From: Phycisphaerae bacterium
Lineage (GTDB): Bacteria > Planctomycetota > Phycisphaerae > Sedimentisphaerales > SG8-4
NCBI GenBank assembly: GCA_030603035.1
Contig: JAUVYQ010000151.1
Coordinates: 1 to 6,017 of the forward strand
Length of the DNA stretch: 6,017 nt
Reading direction: 5' to 3'
A program made the translations under genes and the position numbers. The notes under the pieces were generated by a model. That model made no database searches. It had not been told where the DNA came from and was given only the letters and a program-made list of their open reading frames with translations. This document shows positions 4,431 through 6,017 of the stretch, piece by piece; position 1 is the stretch's first letter; the number at the start of each line of letters is the position of its first letter.

Positions 4431-6017
4431 TCAATCCTCCTTGCTCATCAACGCGGTGACTAGGAAGTATATACCCAGCCCAAGATAGATCATAGCCAAC
4501 CAGATGGTGTCGATGAAGTAGAGTCCGGAGAAGATGAAGACGATTCCCGCGAAGGACGCGAAGACCACGTTGCCGAAAGCCAAAGCAATTATCATCAGGA
4601 CGAGGGGGAACAGGAACATCGCGGCGGCCACTAGGTCGAAGTCGATTGGTGGCTCTGCATCAACTTCACCGACCGTGCCGACCACGAATCCCCACACATC
4701 CGACTCGACCTCTTCCCCGTCGAAGTAGGCGATGACCTTCCAGTAGTAGACCCCGTTGTCCAAAGCGTTTTCGGGTGAGATCTGGTAGTGGTTCTCGAAC
4801 AGTATCCTATCTTCGATGGGCGATGAGAAGTCCTGGTTGTTGTCCACCAAGAGCCGGTAGTTGTCCGCATACGAGTCCGACCACTCGAAGTAGGGTTGGT
4901 TCTCAATCGGCTTGTCGAGTTCGGGACCGTGCAAAATCACCCAGAAGCTCTGCGTATCAGAATTTTCCCCCCATTCGCCTGCTGCATCCTGCGCTCCCAC
5001 AAAGAACACATACATTTGCCCGTGCTCCAAGCCGTCCCAAGACACCTGCGCCGTTTGCCCGTTCTCAATCCAGATGTTGTCTATCAGAGAATTGTCGGAG
5101 TTGTCATAAAAGTGGACATTCATATTATCCCCGTCATTATCTGTTCCCACGCAAGAAATTGTGACACTCGTGGTTGTCTGTACTTCTGCTGGCTGGAGGT
5201 TTGTAGGCGTTGTGGGTGGGGTATTCATCCTAAACTGGTCGGCTATCGTATAGCTCGTTGACCACTCGTAACCATCCCAACTCCTCAAACGGTAGTCATA
5301 AGTTAAGCCATCCGCTAAAGGATACGTAGAGTGCGAGGCATTCTCGCCTAAGTTGAATGTTTCATTAGTCGTGCTTCCATCAACTTCCGTAGGTGTAGAA
5401 TCAGTTCCAAGGAAAATGAAGGTTGTAACAGTATCCCCATCTCCGTCTGTTCCTTCAGTCCAAGTTATTGTGGGAGAATGATCCGTTAAATTCATCCCTA
5501 AATTTGTGAAGTTAGTTGGTATCGTTGGCAACGAGTTCACTATGAAGCTCTGCGTTGCCGAGTTATCCCCCCAGTTGCCGTTGTCGTCCTGCGCCCCTGC
5601 GAAGAATGTGTAGGTGTTGCCCCTCGTCAGTCCGCTCCAAGTCACCTGAGCAGTAGTTCCATTATCAGCCCAGACATTATCAATCAAAGATTTATCGGAG
5701 TTATCATAAAAGAAAACGTTCATCTGGTCGCCATTGTTGTCCGTCACATCGGCGGAAATTGTTACGTTAATCGTGGTCTGCCTCGCCGAAGGTTGCAGGT
5801 TCGTCGGCTTGTTCGGAACCATTTCCAAGGTCTCCTCGCCGCCCCAACTTCCCCATGCCGGCTCTGGGTCGGCGAAATTTCTGCCCTTTATTTCGTCACA
5901 CCAAAAGTAGACGGGATAACTACTATAAGAATAGCCTCCAAATCCAATATAGTAATTTTCAGTATATGACGACACATCTACCTCAGCTGTACCTGTAAAG
6001 TATCCTATAGGAGTTCC
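4431..6017 (-). CDS. Large surface protein with Fn3-like domains and three C-terminal membrane helices, 5' partial
   Basis: The frame is open to the right edge: 528 residues are visible and the true start lies outside. A GTG at 5975 is in frame but sits inside a domain and is not the start. Visible residues 1-55 resemble the end of a LamG/concanavalin-like sandwich (YYIGFGGYSY...VYFWCDEIKG). Fn3-like domains follow: A (about 70-162), B (165-265), A' (270-362), then a fourth beta-rich domain (about 365-447, ending YYWKVIAYFDG). D/N-G-D turns in A, B and A' look like calcium-type loops. Six N-x-S/T sequons lie in the first half. Residues 460-523 hold three membrane helices and the tail is SKED. 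This implies an extracellular stalk anchored by a hairpin-like membrane domain: adhesin, spike or S-layer-like protein. In a viral element it would be a receptor-binding protein, which is inference. Confidence 0.85.
   Translation of the reverse strand, partial: GTPIGYFTGTAEVDVSSYTENYYIGFGGYSYSSYPVYFWCDEIKGRNFADPEPAWGSWGGEETLEMVPNKPTNLQPSARQTTINVTISADVTDNNGDQMNVFFYDNSDKSLIDNVWADNGTTAQVTWSGLTRGNTYTFFAGAQDDNGNWGDNSATQSFIVNSLPTIPTNFTNLGMNLTDHSPTITWTEGTDGDGDTVTTFIFLGTDSTPTEVDGSTTNETFNLGENASHSTYPLADGLTYDYRLRSWDGYEWSTSYTIADQFRMNTPPTTPTNLQPAEVQTTTSVTISCVGTDNDGDNMNVHFYDNSDNSLIDNIWIENGQTAQVSWDGLEHGQMYVFFVGAQDAAGEWGENSDTQSFWVILHGPELDKPIENQPYFEWSDSYADNYRLLVDNNQDFSSPIEDRILFENHYQISPENALDNGVYYWKVIAYFDGEEVESDVWGFVVGTVGEVDAEPPIDFDLVAAAMFLFPLVLMIIALAFGNVVFASFAGIVFIFSGLYFIDTIWLAMIYLGLGIYFLVTALMSKED
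4935..5204 (-). repeat. Fn3-like repeat copy A' within the surface-protein gene
   Basis: This 90-codon stretch is homologous to 5535-5804, exactly 600 bases away. By eye the two proteins match at 59 of 90 positions with no gaps, including FYDNSDxSLIDN, GAQD, WG and TQSF. Domain B, which is unlike them, lies between. Confidence 0.8.
5535..5804 (-). repeat. Fn3-like repeat copy A within the surface-protein gene
   Basis: Partner of the copy at 4935-5204, offset by exactly 200 codons. The ungapped match points to duplication of an A-B pair in which a second B was replaced, or of A alone. More copies may lie beyond the right edge. Confidence 0.8.

Noticed and set aside
4775..5261. Overlapping plus-strand frames of up to 129 codons
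   Set aside because: Antisense to the Fn3-like domains, which have clear domain homology and an internal duplication on the minus strand.
5973..5975. GTG as the start of the surface-protein gene
   Set aside because: The frame remains open to the window edge and the residues before it continue the same beta-rich domain, so the gene is 5' partial.

Overview
The window looks like part of an archaeal mobile element, probably a provirus or integrative element of a euryarchaeal-type host. Every supported gene lies on the minus strand, tightly packed, with several stop/start overlaps of the TGATG type. Starts are preceded by GGAGG or GGTGA ribosome-binding sites, and TATA-box-like motifs sit about 25-35 bases upstream of likely transcript starts. 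The archaeal assignment rests on those promoters, on short ribbon-helix-helix (RHH) proteins of an archaeal style, on an HNH-like repeat protein and on Fn3-like surface domains. It is an inference, since no ribosomal or host gene is present.

In transcription order (right to left): (1) the 3' end of a large surface protein with a LamG-like remnant, Fn3-like domains and three C-terminal membrane helices (4431 to the window edge). (2) A promoter at about 4407-4418, then a chain of small genes: a tail-anchored protein (3951-4373), a second tail-anchored protein with a CxxC pair (3497-3949), a soluble helical protein (3084-3497), a 46-residue very basic protein (2930-3070) and a tyrosine recombinase (2119-2928). 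(3) A promoter at about 2110-2116, then a 42-residue RHH protein (1951-2079), a repeat protein with an HNH-like C-terminus (1185-1961) and a 27-residue membrane peptide (1102-1185). (4) A gap of about 180 bases holding a tRNA T-arm-like hairpin, then a HerA/FtsK-type ATPase (152-919). (5) A promoter region and the first codons of a second RHH gene running off the left edge (1-55).

A surface/adhesion protein, small tail-anchored proteins, a basic peptide, an integrase, a HerA-like ATPase and small RHH regulators together resemble a virus-like integrative element. The ATPase could be a genome-packaging motor and the tail-anchored proteins could be virion membrane proteins. No capsid protein is recognisable, so the viral reading stays a hypothesis. 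Four small genes (46, 42, 27 and at least 18 residues) were found by reading the spaces between the larger genes. They are the least documented and most interesting part of the window.
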